From Entamoeba invadens IP1 (taxonomy: Eukaryota; Evosea; Mastigamoebida; Endamoebidae), in contig NW_004191777.1 in NCBI RefSeq assembly GCF_000330505.1, positions 549,675 through 613,674 of the forward strand: a stretch of DNA of 64,000 nucleotides, read 5' to 3'. The translations under genes and the position numbers were made by a program. Shown in pieces: positions 29,016 to 39,476 of the stretch. Position 1 is the stretch's first letter; every line of letters starts with the position of its first letter. The notes under the pieces are model-generated. The model was not told the origin of the DNA, searched no databases, and was given only the letters and a program-made list of their open reading frames with translations.

Positions 29016-30905
29016 ATGGCAAAGGTCAGTGCGGGTGGATCGCGTGCACAACAGGACACATTCATACAAAATGCCAAGAAAACTATTGTTCTTGTCGAGG
29101 AGATCAGAACGACTGAGAAGGAATTATTCAAAAAGGCAAAAAGGTGGGTTCAATCCATCCAATGTTTGTTATTGGTGGAGTGACTTTGTGGTATTAATTA
29201 TAGCTTTTTTTTGACGACTAAATTTAACTTCAAATCTTTTATCTTACGCATTTTCATTATCACTTGAGAGTTGATATAACTAAGATTTTAAAATATACTA
29301 ACAAACAGCTGCAGCTCATAACGGAATATCTCTTTATGAGGCTTTCAAAACAGTCAATAACAAATTTACAGACAGCGATGTGAGTAACGTCCAACGTGTC
29401 TGTGGTGCACTGTCACAGTGTGGCGACGTGATTGAGAACTTTGTGCAAATACTTGACCACCTCCAAATAGAGTTGGACAAAACCATATGTAATCCTCTTG
29501 CAGACTTGATTGAAGGAGAACTCACTCTTGCAGCTCCACACGTCGAAGCGACACCAAAAGGTGGCGCATCCCCTCCTAAATTGTCACAAACAATTGCAAC
29601 CACACAACTTGCTATCAATCGATTTGAAATAGTTTCGTTGAACATCTTTTCTGATGTGTTGAAGACGTTTAGTGTCATGGACGAAGGTATGAAGACACTC
29701 AAACTCTACAAACAAAGCGGAGAACAAGTCAAAAAAGACTCTGAAAATTTGAGTGCCGCTTATGTTGAGTGTTGCAAGACCGATCCAACCCTTTACAGAA
29801 ATTACTTTGGGATATCTTTGATTGATTTACTTAACGAGGAAAATCGGATGAACGTCCAAATTCCATGGGGTCTTGAAAAGGCATTGAAGTACTTATTTGA
29901 CAAAGGGTTAGACAAAGAAGGACTTTTCAGACTGAGTTCTACATTAGAGAGAGTGAACTACATGAAAATAAAGTTTTTGGCAATTACTTACTCAAACGAA
30001 GATCCTTATTTAGTCGCAAATGTCGTTAAAACCTTTTTAAAAGAGATACCTGGGTGCTTGATACCCGAGAAAGCGATTTATACTTTTGAGAAGTGGGAAA
30101 GTTTGTTATTTATTGTATCTACTTGTTATGTATTAATGAAGACTCAAATACAGAGAAACTGAAAGAAATAACAAACAAAGACGGCAATATTGATCCAGAA
30201 AAAGAAGAGAAATTGTTGTCTACAATTAACATTGAGATGGTTGCGTCTATACCTATGGAGAATTATACATGTTTGAAATATATGATAGCATTATTGTACC
30301 ATCTGTCGTTGAGTGAGAAGTCGAAAATGAATGCAAACACTATTGCGATATGTATTTCCCCATCAATGTTCTATTCTTATCCAAATATGCAAGGAAAAGA
30401 CCTTCTGGATTTTAACATGCGAATGAACAACATCTTTGCTTTCATTTTAACACACACAAAAACCATTTTCCCTTCAGCAAAAAGATGTTTCTCACGTCGG
30501 CAGAAGAGTGTCTTTTACAAGCAAAAAGATGCAGAAGGCCAGTTATTATCATGTGCGTCATCATCTTCCCCACAATTTACTACTCCACAAAAAAGTCAAC
30601 AAAAAGAAATGCGGCAGTCGACTCCAAACACTTTTGCTAAGATGCAGTCACAATTCCAAACCCAAGAACATAGTCCAGACACTTCACAGAATTCATTCAT
30701 AGCGCGACACAGACAATCGACGATGCTGTCTAAACGGTCAAAACCAAATCAAGCGTTCCAAACCCCAATTCTATCATTGCGTAAAGAAAGCGAAGTCGAA
30801 GCGAGTTCCCTTGCAGATGCTCAAATCGTCCCCGAAGACAAAAGCAGTTCATCTGATACAAATGTGTTCGACAAAAAAGACGACAACATTATCAACTTCC
30901 TCTGA
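29016..30905 (+). CDS. BAR-like/RhoGAP domain protein (two introns)
   Basis: Three exons fit in phase: 29016-29163, 29309-30100 and 30142-30905. Intron 1 is GTTTGTTATT...AAACAG; intron 2 is only 41 nt (GTTTGTTATT...TGAAG). The product is about 567 aa. Residues 1-210 are helical (TIVLVEEIRTTEKELFKKAK, LCQ-type helices around NFVQILDHLQIELDKTI), resembling a BAR or IMD membrane-curvature domain. The RhoGAP domain follows (FGISLIDLLNEE, GLDKEGLFRLSST with the arginine finger in GLFR, LVANVVKTFLKEIPGCLIPE, then NYTCLKYMIALLYHLS and NANTIAICISPSMFY). The C-terminal 150 residues are a Ser/Gln-rich tail. It would switch off Rho/Rac GTPases at curved membranes, controlling actin during motility or phagocytosis. 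Confidence 0.85.
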
Positions 30906-31024
30906 GGCAATTGTTAATTTTATTTTACTTCAATTTGACTGTTCTTTTCATGTTCGTTCGAGTGGACTTTTCAATAAGCCCAAAATATGAACTCAAAAAA
31001 TGGAGTGAAAATTCTAATTAAAAA

Positions 31025-34000
31025 TTAAAGCTCCTTCTTCTCGCTGTTTTTCATCATTCCAGAAATTGTCTCGTCGATGTCTTTCCACTCTTCAATGTTC
31101 ATCAGCGCACTTTGGATTTTACTCATTGGGTGAATGGGGTTGTTACACAAATCAATGGTCTTCGCTCGACTTTTCACCCCCTTATTGCACCACGACTCAC
31201 ACCAGAGCCACTCTTGGGGAAGTGAAAGAATGGGAACTCTTCCTTGGACGTAGTTTGGTAAATCTTGGTCTAAATTGGCAAGGTTGTTGGGGTCTGGAGT
31301 CAAGTTATTGTAGATCTCTCGGTAGACCGTACCAACATCATCTCTCCTGAAATTGTCAAAATCAATAATAAAAAGTGCTGAGATGTGATAAGGTCTTCCA
31401 TTCAATGCATTCTTCCAACTCTCTTGGTACCAGAACCTATAGCTCTCGGTCTCTTTGTTGAGCCACTCTCCAACACAGAACGGCGTCATTGCAATCGCGT
31501 AATTCTTCATATCATAACTCCACAACTCGAATGCGTCTGCACGTGTGACTTGATCTGAGTCCATGAAAATTATTCGGTGGATATTTTGTGGGAACATCAA
31601 ATCATTAAAGAACATCTTGTACGCCCAAATTAGTCGCGTTTTGCTCACTTGTTTGAACATGAAATATGGCCAATGGAAACGGACGTAATTCAGTTTAACA
31701 CCAATCTTCTCAGCGTATTCGGGCAACGTCTTTCTTCCACTTGGAGAGAGGAAGTCCTCAACAAGCCAAAACCTGAGTGGATGACTTGTTTTATGTTTCA
31801 CAGAGTACATCAGAATCTTGACGGTCCTCTCATAGTCTGCACCACCTGCAATCGTGAAAATCTCAATTTGTTCGTCATTCTTCCCACCGAAGAATGACGA
31901 AAATGACGAGAATTTCGAGTTGACAGAATTCTGTGTTGGTTGTGCGACTCTTTCAGATGGAAGAAGTGGTTCTTTGAAAACTTCAAGTCTCAGTGGAGCA
32001 AATAAGAATGACGTTGTGTCGAATTTACTTTGTTTGATAACAAACTTTGAAACATCGGAGTTTTCCAGGTGTAAAGAGTATGACCCTGGTGGTGTTAAAA
32101 GTTGGAAATACCCTTCTTTACTCACAGCTCCTTGTACCGAATTGCCATAATCTCCTTTGGCTGTCAAATAGAAGTACTTCTTTTCATTTCCGTCGTATAT
32201 CGAATTGGAGAAGAAACCCTCTGCTACAATGCCTCTTATTTTATATTCCACGTGCTCTGTTGTGTTCCTCAAAAACTTTATATTGTCGATGTCACATGTT
32301 GCTAATTCCAAAATCGTGTCAACGCACTGCGGCGTTTCGATCTTTAATTGGTAGTTTCTCCCTGACGGCAAGCCCTTGATTTCTAAATTCTCGTCGACTC
32401 GAACTCCGTTGCGAATGATCGGTTTTGTCAATGTTTTTGAAATGTAAAATTCAGAAGGGAAGTCACCTCCACGACCAGGTGTTTTAATAAAGTTAATATC
32501 AATGGAGACTTGATTCGGGAAGAGGTCTTCTATGATGCTCAAATACTCTGCAGCCTTTTGTGCTTCTCTCATAATTGGGTCGATAAATAATGTGACAGAC
32601 AGTTTTCTTTCTCTTGCCATTTTAGATGTAACAACCATCGAATACATGTTATTAGTTGTTCTTTTGTTCTTCAAAGAATCTTTCAGTACCAAAGTGGTGG
32701 CTAGCTCCAATTTCTTTATGCCGACTTCTCGAAGAAGGTAATCATGAAGAGAATTGTACAACTTTTGGATGATCTTAATTTGTTCGTTTAAATGCTCTTT
32801 CCCCACTACCTTAATTCCATCGTACACAAAATCACAATTTTCATTGCGCACTTTTGAAGCACTGCTGTGTACCAAGTGGGCAGCTTCTTCATATCGTTTG
32901 TTCTTAAACAGTTCAATAAATTTCTGTTCATCCTTTTCATCAACCAAATTTGCTTGAATCAAATATTCATTGTTCAAATTTAAGTCACTCAATTTCTTAA
33001 TCAAATTTATTTGATCAGTTTCAGTCTTTGCTTTACATACACTGATAACATGTTTCATCATTTTCAATTCTTCTTGTGACAGCGTCAAAGTGGTTTCCGT
33101 GGAGTCACCAAGACTACTCTCTTCCAACACAAGAAGCTTCTTGTCAAATGTATTGATCCAATCAAAGTGATACAACAGTTGTAAATAAATTGATCTATTC
33201 TCGTCCAGTTGTTTCGATGAGATCAAATTCTCGAGTTGTCGTAAATCCTTTTGATACACTTTCCCCATTTCCATGTAAATATTTTTCGGTGTGATGAACA
33301 TACCGTTGATGAAGAAGGCACTACTGTCAAACCCGTTTTTATTCATATAAGAAACTTTGTTCTCCACTTTCTCGTCTTTCAAAATGTTCTCAAACTTCTC
33401 AGTAAATGTCGCAACTCTTCCTCTATAGAAGTTTTTAATCACATTCTCCATATCTTGTGCAGTCTTAATGTTTTGGTCTCCGAGTATTTCAACAAATCTC
33501 ATCAACCCATCAGTCCCCCACTTTCTATTTACATCATAAAATGCAGTGAAGAGTAATTGCGCGCCTTGAGTTTCGGGCAATGACACGGGAACGACGCCAA
33601 AGTGGAACGGTATCATATATCGTAACATTATAGTGTTCACAATATTCAACTGTTTTAACGCCTTTTCCATACCATCATCACCAGAAAAGTCTAATGTCGC
33701 TACAAACGTGTACAAATCCTTAGCAGTGAATCGGAAAATTCTGTAAGGATTATACTGGAAGAACGACTCCAAGTTTTTAGGGTTTCTCTCGTAGATTCGA
33801 TTCTCAAACGAATTCACAAAGGTGATGATGTCGCTTGGTATTTTGAACCTCATGACACCTTTGTTGTTGTAATACTGAACACTCTTTGTGTACATTTCTT
33901 GTGGAAGTTTTAAAAGCGCCAGGTCCCGTATTGCGGCATCTTCAGTGCGAAGAAGCTCAAGTAAGTCATACACACTCTTCGTACTCAATTCAAAGTCGAT

Positions 34001-34891
34001 GTTGTTGATCGAAAGGCTTTGGTCCTGCATCATCCGCATCTCCGCAAAGTCATTCGCAATACCATCTGCATTTGTTTTCAATAAGTCGACAATTTCAAGT
34101 GGAAAATTTGCGATGATCTTCCTCAAGTTTTCTCCGACAAGTGTCGTATTGCTTTTTAATAACTTGACAACCGCGGCCCTCAACTTGTCTTGATCCCACT
34201 CCTTTAGATAGATATAGTCTTCTTTGTCTTGCACAATACCGAACTCTCTCTTGAATGACCTGTGCATCATCTCCGCAGTAAATCCAGTGAAATTCATGTT
34301 GTCGAGTGGTGTGACGATACCATCTTTTATCACTTCTGAAGTATTCATTCTATCAATCGTATGAATTTTAGAAGGCGACAAGTAGATAGCAACAGAGCCA
34401 ACCTCCTTCTTTGACACTTTAGAATATGCCTCTTCAACTGTGTTTTTGATTTTGGAATCTGGAATAACAATCACAGCGTTCGGTAACGACTCATCGCTTT
34501 TAATCAAATAAAGCAGTTTACTCTCTAGTGGCGATTTTGCAGCAAAGTGTTTGTCTCCGACCAAAAGTCCATCAAGCGTCACATTCATGTTATCCGACGA
34601 AACAACAAAGAGCATTTCACTGTGAAGCGCCAATGACCTTTCCAATATATTCTTGTTAACGTACTTTGAAGCAATGGAAATGATTGTATCATATGCTGTC
34701 TGACCACTCTGCGAAAACACTTGACTGGCGATGATCTGGTCGAAAAAGTCTTTAAAGTGTGTTGGGGTCGTTTTGTGTACATATGAAATGACTTCATAAA
34801 TTACAGGAACATCTTTCCATGGTGTCCGGACACTCACCTCGACCTTCGCTATTGTCCCCAAGAATAGTGCAGCGCACACAAGAAGGAACAT
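31025..34891 (-). CDS. UDP-glucose:glycoprotein glucosyltransferase (UGGT)
   Basis: A 1288-aa single-exon protein. It starts with a signal peptide (MFLLVCAALFLGTIA) and a long thioredoxin-like folding-sensor region, and ends with the GT24 catalytic domain at about 1005-1280: EIFTIAGGADYERTVKILM, KTRLIWAYKMFFNDLMFP, IIFMDSDQVTRAD (the DxD metal/UDP-Glc site), NLDQDLPNY and LPQEWLWCESWC. The last residues are KKEL, a plausible KDEL-type ER retrieval signal. UGGT re-glucosylates misfolded N-glycoproteins in the ER lumen so that calreticulin can rebind them. This system is retained in Entamoeba although its N-glycans are truncated. Length is slightly shorter than in animals (about 1500). Confidence 0.95.
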   Translation of the reverse strand: MFLLVCAALFLGTIAKVEVSVRTPWKDVPVIYEVISYVHKTTPTHFKDFFDQIIASQVFSQSGQTAYDTIISIASKYVNKNILERSLALHSEMLFVVSSDNMNVTLDGLLVGDKHFAAKSPLESKLLYLIKSDESLPNAVIVIPDSKIKNTVEEAYSKVSKKEVGSVAIYLSPSKIHTIDRMNTSEVIKDGIVTPLDNMNFTGFTAEMMHRSFKREFGIVQDKEDYIYLKEWDQDKLRAAVVKLLKSNTTLVGENLRKIIANFPLEIVDLLKTNADGIANDFAEMRMMQDQSLSINNIDFELSTKSVYDLLELLRTEDAAIRDLALLKLPQEMYTKSVQYYNNKGVMRFKIPSDIITFVNSFENRIYERNPKNLESFFQYNPYRIFRFTAKDLYTFVATLDFSGDDGMEKALKQLNIVNTIMLRYMIPFHFGVVPVSLPETQGAQLLFTAFYDVNRKWGTDGLMRFVEILGDQNIKTAQDMENVIKNFYRGRVATFTEKFENILKDEKVENKVSYMNKNGFDSSAFFINGMFITPKNIYMEMGKVYQKDLRQLENLISSKQLDENRSIYLQLLYHFDWINTFDKKLLVLEESSLGDSTETTLTLSQEELKMMKHVISVCKAKTETDQINLIKKLSDLNLNNEYLIQANLVDEKDEQKFIELFKNKRYEEAAHLVHSSASKVRNENCDFVYDGIKVVGKEHLNEQIKIIQKLYNSLHDYLLREVGIKKLELATTLVLKDSLKNKRTTNNMYSMVVTSKMARERKLSVTLFIDPIMREAQKAAEYLSIIEDLFPNQVSIDINFIKTPGRGGDFPSEFYISKTLTKPIIRNGVRVDENLEIKGLPSGRNYQLKIETPQCVDTILELATCDIDNIKFLRNTTEHVEYKIRGIVAEGFFSNSIYDGNEKKYFYLTAKGDYGNSVQGAVSKEGYFQLLTPPGSYSLHLENSDVSKFVIKQSKFDTTSFLFAPLRLEVFKEPLLPSERVAQPTQNSVNSKFSSFSSFFGGKNDEQIEIFTIAGGADYERTVKILMYSVKHKTSHPLRFWLVEDFLSPSGRKTLPEYAEKIGVKLNYVRFHWPYFMFKQVSKTRLIWAYKMFFNDLMFPQNIHRIIFMDSDQVTRADAFELWSYDMKNYAIAMTPFCVGEWLNKETESYRFWYQESWKNALNGRPYHISALFIIDFDNFRRDDVGTVYREIYNNLTPDPNNLANLDQDLPNYVQGRVPILSLPQEWLWCESWCNKGVKSRAKTIDLCNNPIHPMSKIQSALMNIEEWKDIDETISGMMKNSEKKEL

Positions 34892-35033
34892 AACTTCTGT
34901 TTCACAGTTCTTTCACTTTTTTGTGAATCTTTGGGACTCTCAATCGTCTTTAAACCATTTGAAAGTATAAATAAACTATATTTCTTTTCTATTAAAAAAT
35001 AACCATTGTATAACATTTTGTCGTTTTTTTGCC

Positions 35034-35414
35034 ATGAAAAAATGTTTTTCAAAGAACTTTAAAACATGTAGTATGGACTTGCAAACGTTTTGTGTTGAAA
35101 TTCGCGACCGTATAGTTGGTAGTATAGAAGTATTGGTGTACGAAGGGTATACTGAAGTGGCCACATCGAGGGAGGGATTTCGATCTGAAAACACGGAAAT
35201 AGTATTATCACAAGAGATGCGGTTTGACAACATAGAAAAGTTTGGAAGAGGAAAACACATCAGCACGACTGAAATATTTTTAACGGAAACTGTTGTAGTG
35301 TTAACATACAACAGATTGAAAGTACTAATATTCATGAAGCCCGACTCGAATATTGGATTGATCTATTCTCTCCTCCCTTCCATTTCTACCGTGTTTTCTT
35401 CAATTGATCTTTAA
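35034..35414 (+). CDS. Roadblock-fold protein, LAMTOR3/MP1-like (tentative)
   Basis: A 126-aa protein; the internal ATG at 35073 (MDLQTFC) would give 113 aa, closer to the family start. The pattern of strand-strand-helix-strand-strand-helix matches Ragulator subunit LAMTOR3: IEVLVYEGYTEVATS, IEKFGRGKHIST (LAMTOR3 has a comparable KLGLSKNKSI turn), VVVLTYNRLKVLIFM, then SNIGLIYSLLPSISTVF (LAMTOR3: ANTGLIVSLEKELAP). LAMTOR3 pairs with LAMTOR2 to anchor Rag GTPases and MAPK signalling at lysosomes. The match is by eye on a short sequence, so other roadblock-fold proteins remain possible. It is divergent from UGGT, with 142 bp between starts. Confidence 0.5.
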   Translation: MKKCFSKNFKTCSMDLQTFCVEIRDRIVGSIEVLVYEGYTEVATSREGFRSENTEIVLSQEMRFDNIEKFGRGKHISTTEIFLTETVVVLTYNRLKVLIFMKPDSNIGLIYSLLPSISTVFSSIDL

Positions 35415-35486
35415 ACGACTTTTTCATTCTTTTTCATTGCAAAATTTCATCTTTTTTCCTTTGCAATCTTAAAAAATCCAAAGGAA

Positions 35487-36455
35487 ATGACCGACAAAGA
35501 ACTCGATTCTTTAACAGAAAAACTGTTGGAAGAAGAAGACAAGCACCACCCGGAGCATCGCCTTTCAAACACCGCAAAGAGGACGTCTGCCAGTGAAAAG
35601 AAAGACACTAAAGAAGAAGAAAAAAAGAGAAAGAAAGAGACAATCAATTTTATTAAGTCATGTCAAAACCCTAGCGACTTATTCCCTTATTTCAGGTCGG
35701 AATTTGTCTTCTATGCAATTTCGCGATATGTCAGTATGAATGATAGCAGTAAGGACGGGAAAGTTATTAATGACATATGGAAGAATAACCCAAAAGGAAT
35801 TCCAATGATATTGGACCACGCGTTATCCCTTGGCGGAGAGAATGCAGTGACCACGATATCCCATTTCTGTTGTTGCTCTTTATTGATCCCACCAGAAGTC
35901 CGCGACTCGTGCTTCTGCAAAATCGCGGAGTATCTGCGGAAGAATCCCGCTTACATCGCGGACCTCCGGAGATTCGGCGAGTTCAACAAGGCGTTGAGTG
36001 ATCTTGTGGAGCACCCCAAGGAGTCCGACTGCTTCTTTGTATCATGTGGAGCAATAGTTCGTTGTGATATTACTCTTCTCTCTGAGTATGCTGAGTTCAC
36101 TGAATTAGTGAAGAGTGTTATAGAAACCCCAACTAAAGGCAAATTAGTATTTTTAATGATGTTACTCAAGACTCCAAAAGGGGTTGAAGTATTATTAGAT
36201 ATATTAAAGGATGTGGGGTCAATTGGTTCAAAAATAAAGAAAGAGGAAGGCGTGGACAAAGCAATCGAGATTTTTGTCAAAGAATATGAGAAAGCCAAAA
36301 CGAGTTATGACAAGTTAAAAGAAGAAAAGAAGATCGAACAAGAGGAAGATTCAAAAAGATTGGAAAAAGAAGTCATTGAGAAAGAATTTGAGAGGATTAA
36401 CAAACCCAAAACGAGTGAAGAAGTCAAAAACAGCGATGAGTGTCTGATTGTGTAA
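35487..36455 (+). CDS. Unrecognised helical protein ending in a CaaX-like motif
   Basis: A 322-aa protein. The N-terminal 55 residues are charged (KDTKEEEKKRKKETINF). Residues 60-250 are packed with alternating hydrophobic helices reminiscent of HEAT/ARM solenoids (NPKGIPMILDHALSLGGENA, GKLVFLMMLLKTPKGVEVLL). Residues 265-310 look like a coiled coil (YEKAKTSYDKLKEEKKIEQ). The last four residues are CLIV, which fits a CaaX prenylation site. No family recognised. If prenylated, it would sit on a membrane. Confidence 0.7.
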   Translation: MTDKELDSLTEKLLEEEDKHHPEHRLSNTAKRTSASEKKDTKEEEKKRKKETINFIKSCQNPSDLFPYFRSEFVFYAISRYVSMNDSSKDGKVINDIWKNNPKGIPMILDHALSLGGENAVTTISHFCCCSLLIPPEVRDSCFCKIAEYLRKNPAYIADLRRFGEFNKALSDLVEHPKESDCFFVSCGAIVRCDITLLSEYAEFTELVKSVIETPTKGKLVFLMMLLKTPKGVEVLLDILKDVGSIGSKIKKEEGVDKAIEIFVKEYEKAKTSYDKLKEEKKIEQEEDSKRLEKEVIEKEFERINKPKTSEEVKNSDECLIV

Positions 36456-36778
36456 GGTTCATATTTTTTCTGTTTTTTATTAATGAGAAATGGTTAAACT
36501 ACTATAATTTGTATTATTTTGTTATGGTTTTTATAATGGTATATTATAATTCTTTGTATTATTCAACAAAAAGTGGAACAAACAACTATTTAAAAATAAA
36601 ACAGTAAGAATAATACAATAACGATCATAAAATATTTTTTATCTATAAAAACCAATTTATCCTTTATTATATAATTTAGTTTTAAATATTATGAATTTGT
36701 TAATTGAATGTGTAAGCCAAATAAAAAAGTGTAAATAAACAAAATTATATAGTTATTGATATAGAATTACCAAAAGTA
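36456..36778. other. Intergenic, 320 bp
   Basis: AT-rich with no gene. Confidence 0.5.
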
Positions 36779-37069
36779 ATGATACCAATGTTAAAACAGT
36801 TCCATATTGAAACTATAAAAAAAGAAAGTGGTATGATTCTAGTGATCTTAGTAGCAATAGTGAGTGTGTGTAAATCAGAGACAGTTTTTGTGAAAGCCCA
36901 AGAAGATGAGGTAACAAAACGTGTCTTACCCGGGATGATCTTTCTTCCTCTTTTCATATTAGTGACGATGTTGTTTATAATATTTAGGACTGCGTTCCAA
37001 GCGATCCGCGAAAGAAGAAAGCGCCCACTCAACTCGCAAGAGGTAGTCGAACAAATGACTTCATTTTAA
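36779..37069 (+). CDS. Small membrane protein, 96 aa
   Basis: Two hydrophobic segments are visible: SGMILVILVAIVSVC (about 17-31), which could be a signal peptide or anchor, and MIFLPLFILVTMLFIIF (about 53-69). A basic stretch RERRKRPLN and a polar tail follow. An internal Met19 would make the first segment a classical signal peptide, giving a type I single-pass topology. No family recognised. The composition is coding-like, with a clear stop and a 140-bp gap to RRP6. Confidence 0.55.
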   Translation: MIPMLKQFHIETIKKESGMILVILVAIVSVCKSETVFVKAQEDEVTKRVLPGMIFLPLFILVTMLFIIFRTAFQAIRERRKRPLNSQEVVEQMTSF

Positions 37070-37209
37070 TTTTAGTTTAATTTTTGTTTTATATAACAAA
37101 ATTACAATTTTTTAAATAAAACGGAAAAAAAGGGTTTTCAAACATTTTCCTGAAATGTGTCAGTAATTTGAGGAAATTTGGTTAAAAGACTCCAACTTGA
37201 AAAAATAGA

Positions 37210-38763
37210 ATGAAACAGTCGGAACAAGTGGATGCTTATTGTCAAGACTTGTTTAAAATATCGCGACAATTGACTGGATTTGCGTCGAAAATATCAGAAG
37301 GCGATGATTATAGAGAAATGATGTCATATCAAGCTTTTAATACCGCGACTGAGAAAACCCTAAAACACACCACAGAGTGTTTACAAGAGATCATGACACT
37401 CCACCCGAAATTGAAAACTAAAATGACAGTGAACGAAAAGGTTCGACCAACAGATGATGACGTCGTCTCACATGTTGTCGACTTCTTGTTGGAAGTTGTT
37501 GAGCTTGAAGAGTTGGAAGGACAAATGAGAGGGAAAATCGATACATCAAAGTCAGTGACAAACAAACCACAAACGAAATTCACAGACAAACCTGATAACT
37601 TCGCAACGACATACACCCCAAAGTGTCTTAAAAAGTATCACTCGGATTATCCGGTGAACACAGTACCCCATCCGTATATCAACGAAATCAGAAATTTACA
37701 ATTGAGCGAATGGCAAAAAGTGCCTTGCAACCCGCAAGCCCCACTTTCATTTGAAAACACGCCGCTGTTATTTGTACAAAATATGGACGAATTGAATCGA
37801 TTAATCAAAACCCTAAACAACGTTGATCAATTTGCAGTCGATGTCGAACATCATAGCGAACATTCATATAATGGATTTGCATGTTTGATGCAAATCAGTA
37901 CACGCTCTGAAGACTTTGTTGTTGATGTGATCACGTTGAGGGATTCTATTCATTTGTTGAACGAACCATTTACAAACCCTAAAATTGAGAAAGTGTTCCA
38001 CGGGTGTGACTTCGATATGGTTTGGTTATCGTATAACTTTGGATTGTACGTAGTTAATAATTTTGACTCGGGACAAGCTGCTCGATGTCTTAAATTGCAA
38101 CATTTTTCACTCAAATTCTTACTTGAAAAATATGTTGGTGTAGAGGCCGACAAAAAGTATCAATTAGCCGATTGGAGAATCCGTCCCCTCACGCAAGAAA
38201 TGATCAATTACGCAAGAGGCGACACACATTACTTGTTGTATATTTGCGATTTGATGCGCAACGAGTGTTTGGAGCAAAATGTGTTGTATGAGGTGCAAGC
38301 CAAATCCAATGAACTGTGTTTGAGGCTGTTTAAGCCAACAATTTACAACGACGCGGCCGTCGAACGCATCGCGAAGAAGTCGTGGATCAAGAAGTCCCAA
38401 TTTAAAGCGTTCAAAAAATTGTTTTTGTTGCGAGACAAAATTGCACGAGAGGAAGATGAGAGTCCGCACTCAATAATGTCACAAAGTGTTTTGAACTCCA
38501 TATTGTCCGAAGTCCCAACAGACTTTGAAAAACTGAAGATGGCATGTTTACCAAAGATCCCATACTTCGTTGAAATGCACTCAATGGAGATCATTAACTT
38601 AATGAAAGAGGAAATGGCTGAGGTGAAAAAAGGAGCAGAGGAACAACTGAAGACACAAACAACAGTGAATGATAGTGTAAAATTTGTGGAGACTACACTG
38701 GAAGATGGGTATGAAAGAACAGTGATACGAAGTACAAAAGATTTCATTAGCTTGTTTGACTGA
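37210..38763 (+). CDS. RRP6: Nuclear exosome 3'-5' exoribonuclease RRP6/EXOSC10
   Basis: A 517-aa protein. The N-terminus (about 1-110) resembles the PMC2NT domain that binds the RRP47 partner (VDAYCQDLFKISRQLTGFA). The DEDDy nuclease domain runs about 195-385: FAVDVEHHSEHSYNGF (Asp, Glu), FHGCDFDMVWLSYN (Asp), and YARGDTHYLLYICDLM (Asp and Tyr), with DSGQAARCL and YQLADWRIRPL typical of RRP6. An HRDC domain follows (WIKKSQFKAFKKLFLLRDKI). It trims rRNA, snoRNA and aberrant RNAs in the nucleus. It is shorter than human EXOSC10 (885 aa) because the C-terminal tail is missing. Confidence 0.93.
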   Translation: MKQSEQVDAYCQDLFKISRQLTGFASKISEGDDYREMMSYQAFNTATEKTLKHTTECLQEIMTLHPKLKTKMTVNEKVRPTDDDVVSHVVDFLLEVVELEELEGQMRGKIDTSKSVTNKPQTKFTDKPDNFATTYTPKCLKKYHSDYPVNTVPHPYINEIRNLQLSEWQKVPCNPQAPLSFENTPLLFVQNMDELNRLIKTLNNVDQFAVDVEHHSEHSYNGFACLMQISTRSEDFVVDVITLRDSIHLLNEPFTNPKIEKVFHGCDFDMVWLSYNFGLYVVNNFDSGQAARCLKLQHFSLKFLLEKYVGVEADKKYQLADWRIRPLTQEMINYARGDTHYLLYICDLMRNECLEQNVLYEVQAKSNELCLRLFKPTIYNDAAVERIAKKSWIKKSQFKAFKKLFLLRDKIAREEDESPHSIMSQSVLNSILSEVPTDFEKLKMACLPKIPYFVEMHSMEIINLMKEEMAEVKKGAEEQLKTQTTVNDSVKFVETTLEDGYERTVIRSTKDFISLFD

Positions 38764-38888
38764 TTCACTTGAGAATGGACACTAATTGACTGATTTTTGT
38801 GGGTCGAGTTGACGGACTTTTATAATAGTAAACAAATAATAAAAGAACTATAATTGGTTAGTAAAAAGTATGTACAGACGACATAACA

Positions 38889-39476
38889 TTATACATATTT
38901 GATGAGAAGGATGAGAGCAATACCAACAAGTAAGACACAAAACGTAAAAGAAAGAGCACCACAAAGCGAATAGATAAGGCACTTTTTACTTTTTGTGTTC
39001 ACCACTTCACCGTCGAAAGAAATGTCTCTTGCGCCATTACTCGCTGCACTCTCAAAAGGGTTTTCTTCGAGTCTCTCGTTCAATTGAATGTAAGAGTCTT
39101 TGCCACTTTTTGGTACTTTGGTTTCACTTTGTTCTGTCGAGTTTTGTTGAATCAGCGGGAGTTCCTCCGCGTTACCAGAAATATCGCCAGTTGGTCGCGG
39201 TGGAATCTTTTTTTCGATCCGTGAGACAAACCCAAGATAGCCAGTCACCTTTTGCGAATAGTTCAAATTTGTATCTTCTTCGATCAGTGATTCGGGAACC
39301 CGAGAGGCAATTTCTAAGTATCTGTTGAATTGGTCGAGTAGCGTTTTCAGCTTTTTCATGCGAAAGTCATAGATGGAAGAATTGTTCTGATCACTTGCTT
39401 CTATAACTTGAGTTAGTGTTATCTTTATCGAACTTTCCGTCTCTTCTAAGTTAGATAGAATTTCAAAAAGCTGCAT
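38889..39476 (-). CDS. Tail-anchored membrane protein, SNARE-like layout
   Basis: A 195-aa protein. Residues 1-85 are helical with heptad-like spacing (MKKLKTLLDQFNRYLEIAS). A polar linker follows. Residues 166-195 form one C-terminal hydrophobic segment (LIYSLCGALSFTFCVLLVGI...) with only a few residues after it, so the protein should be tail-anchored facing the cytosol. The layout recalls syntaxin-type or Use1-type proteins, but no SNARE motif with a central Gln/Arg layer is clear. The function is unknown. Confidence 0.65.
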   Translation of the reverse strand: MQLFEILSNLEETESSIKITLTQVIEASDQNNSSIYDFRMKKLKTLLDQFNRYLEIASRVPESLIEEDTNLNYSQKVTGYLGFVSRIEKKIPPRPTGDISGNAEELPLIQQNSTEQSETKVPKSGKDSYIQLNERLEENPFESAASNGARDISFDGEVVNTKSKKCLIYSLCGALSFTFCVLLVGIALILLIKYV

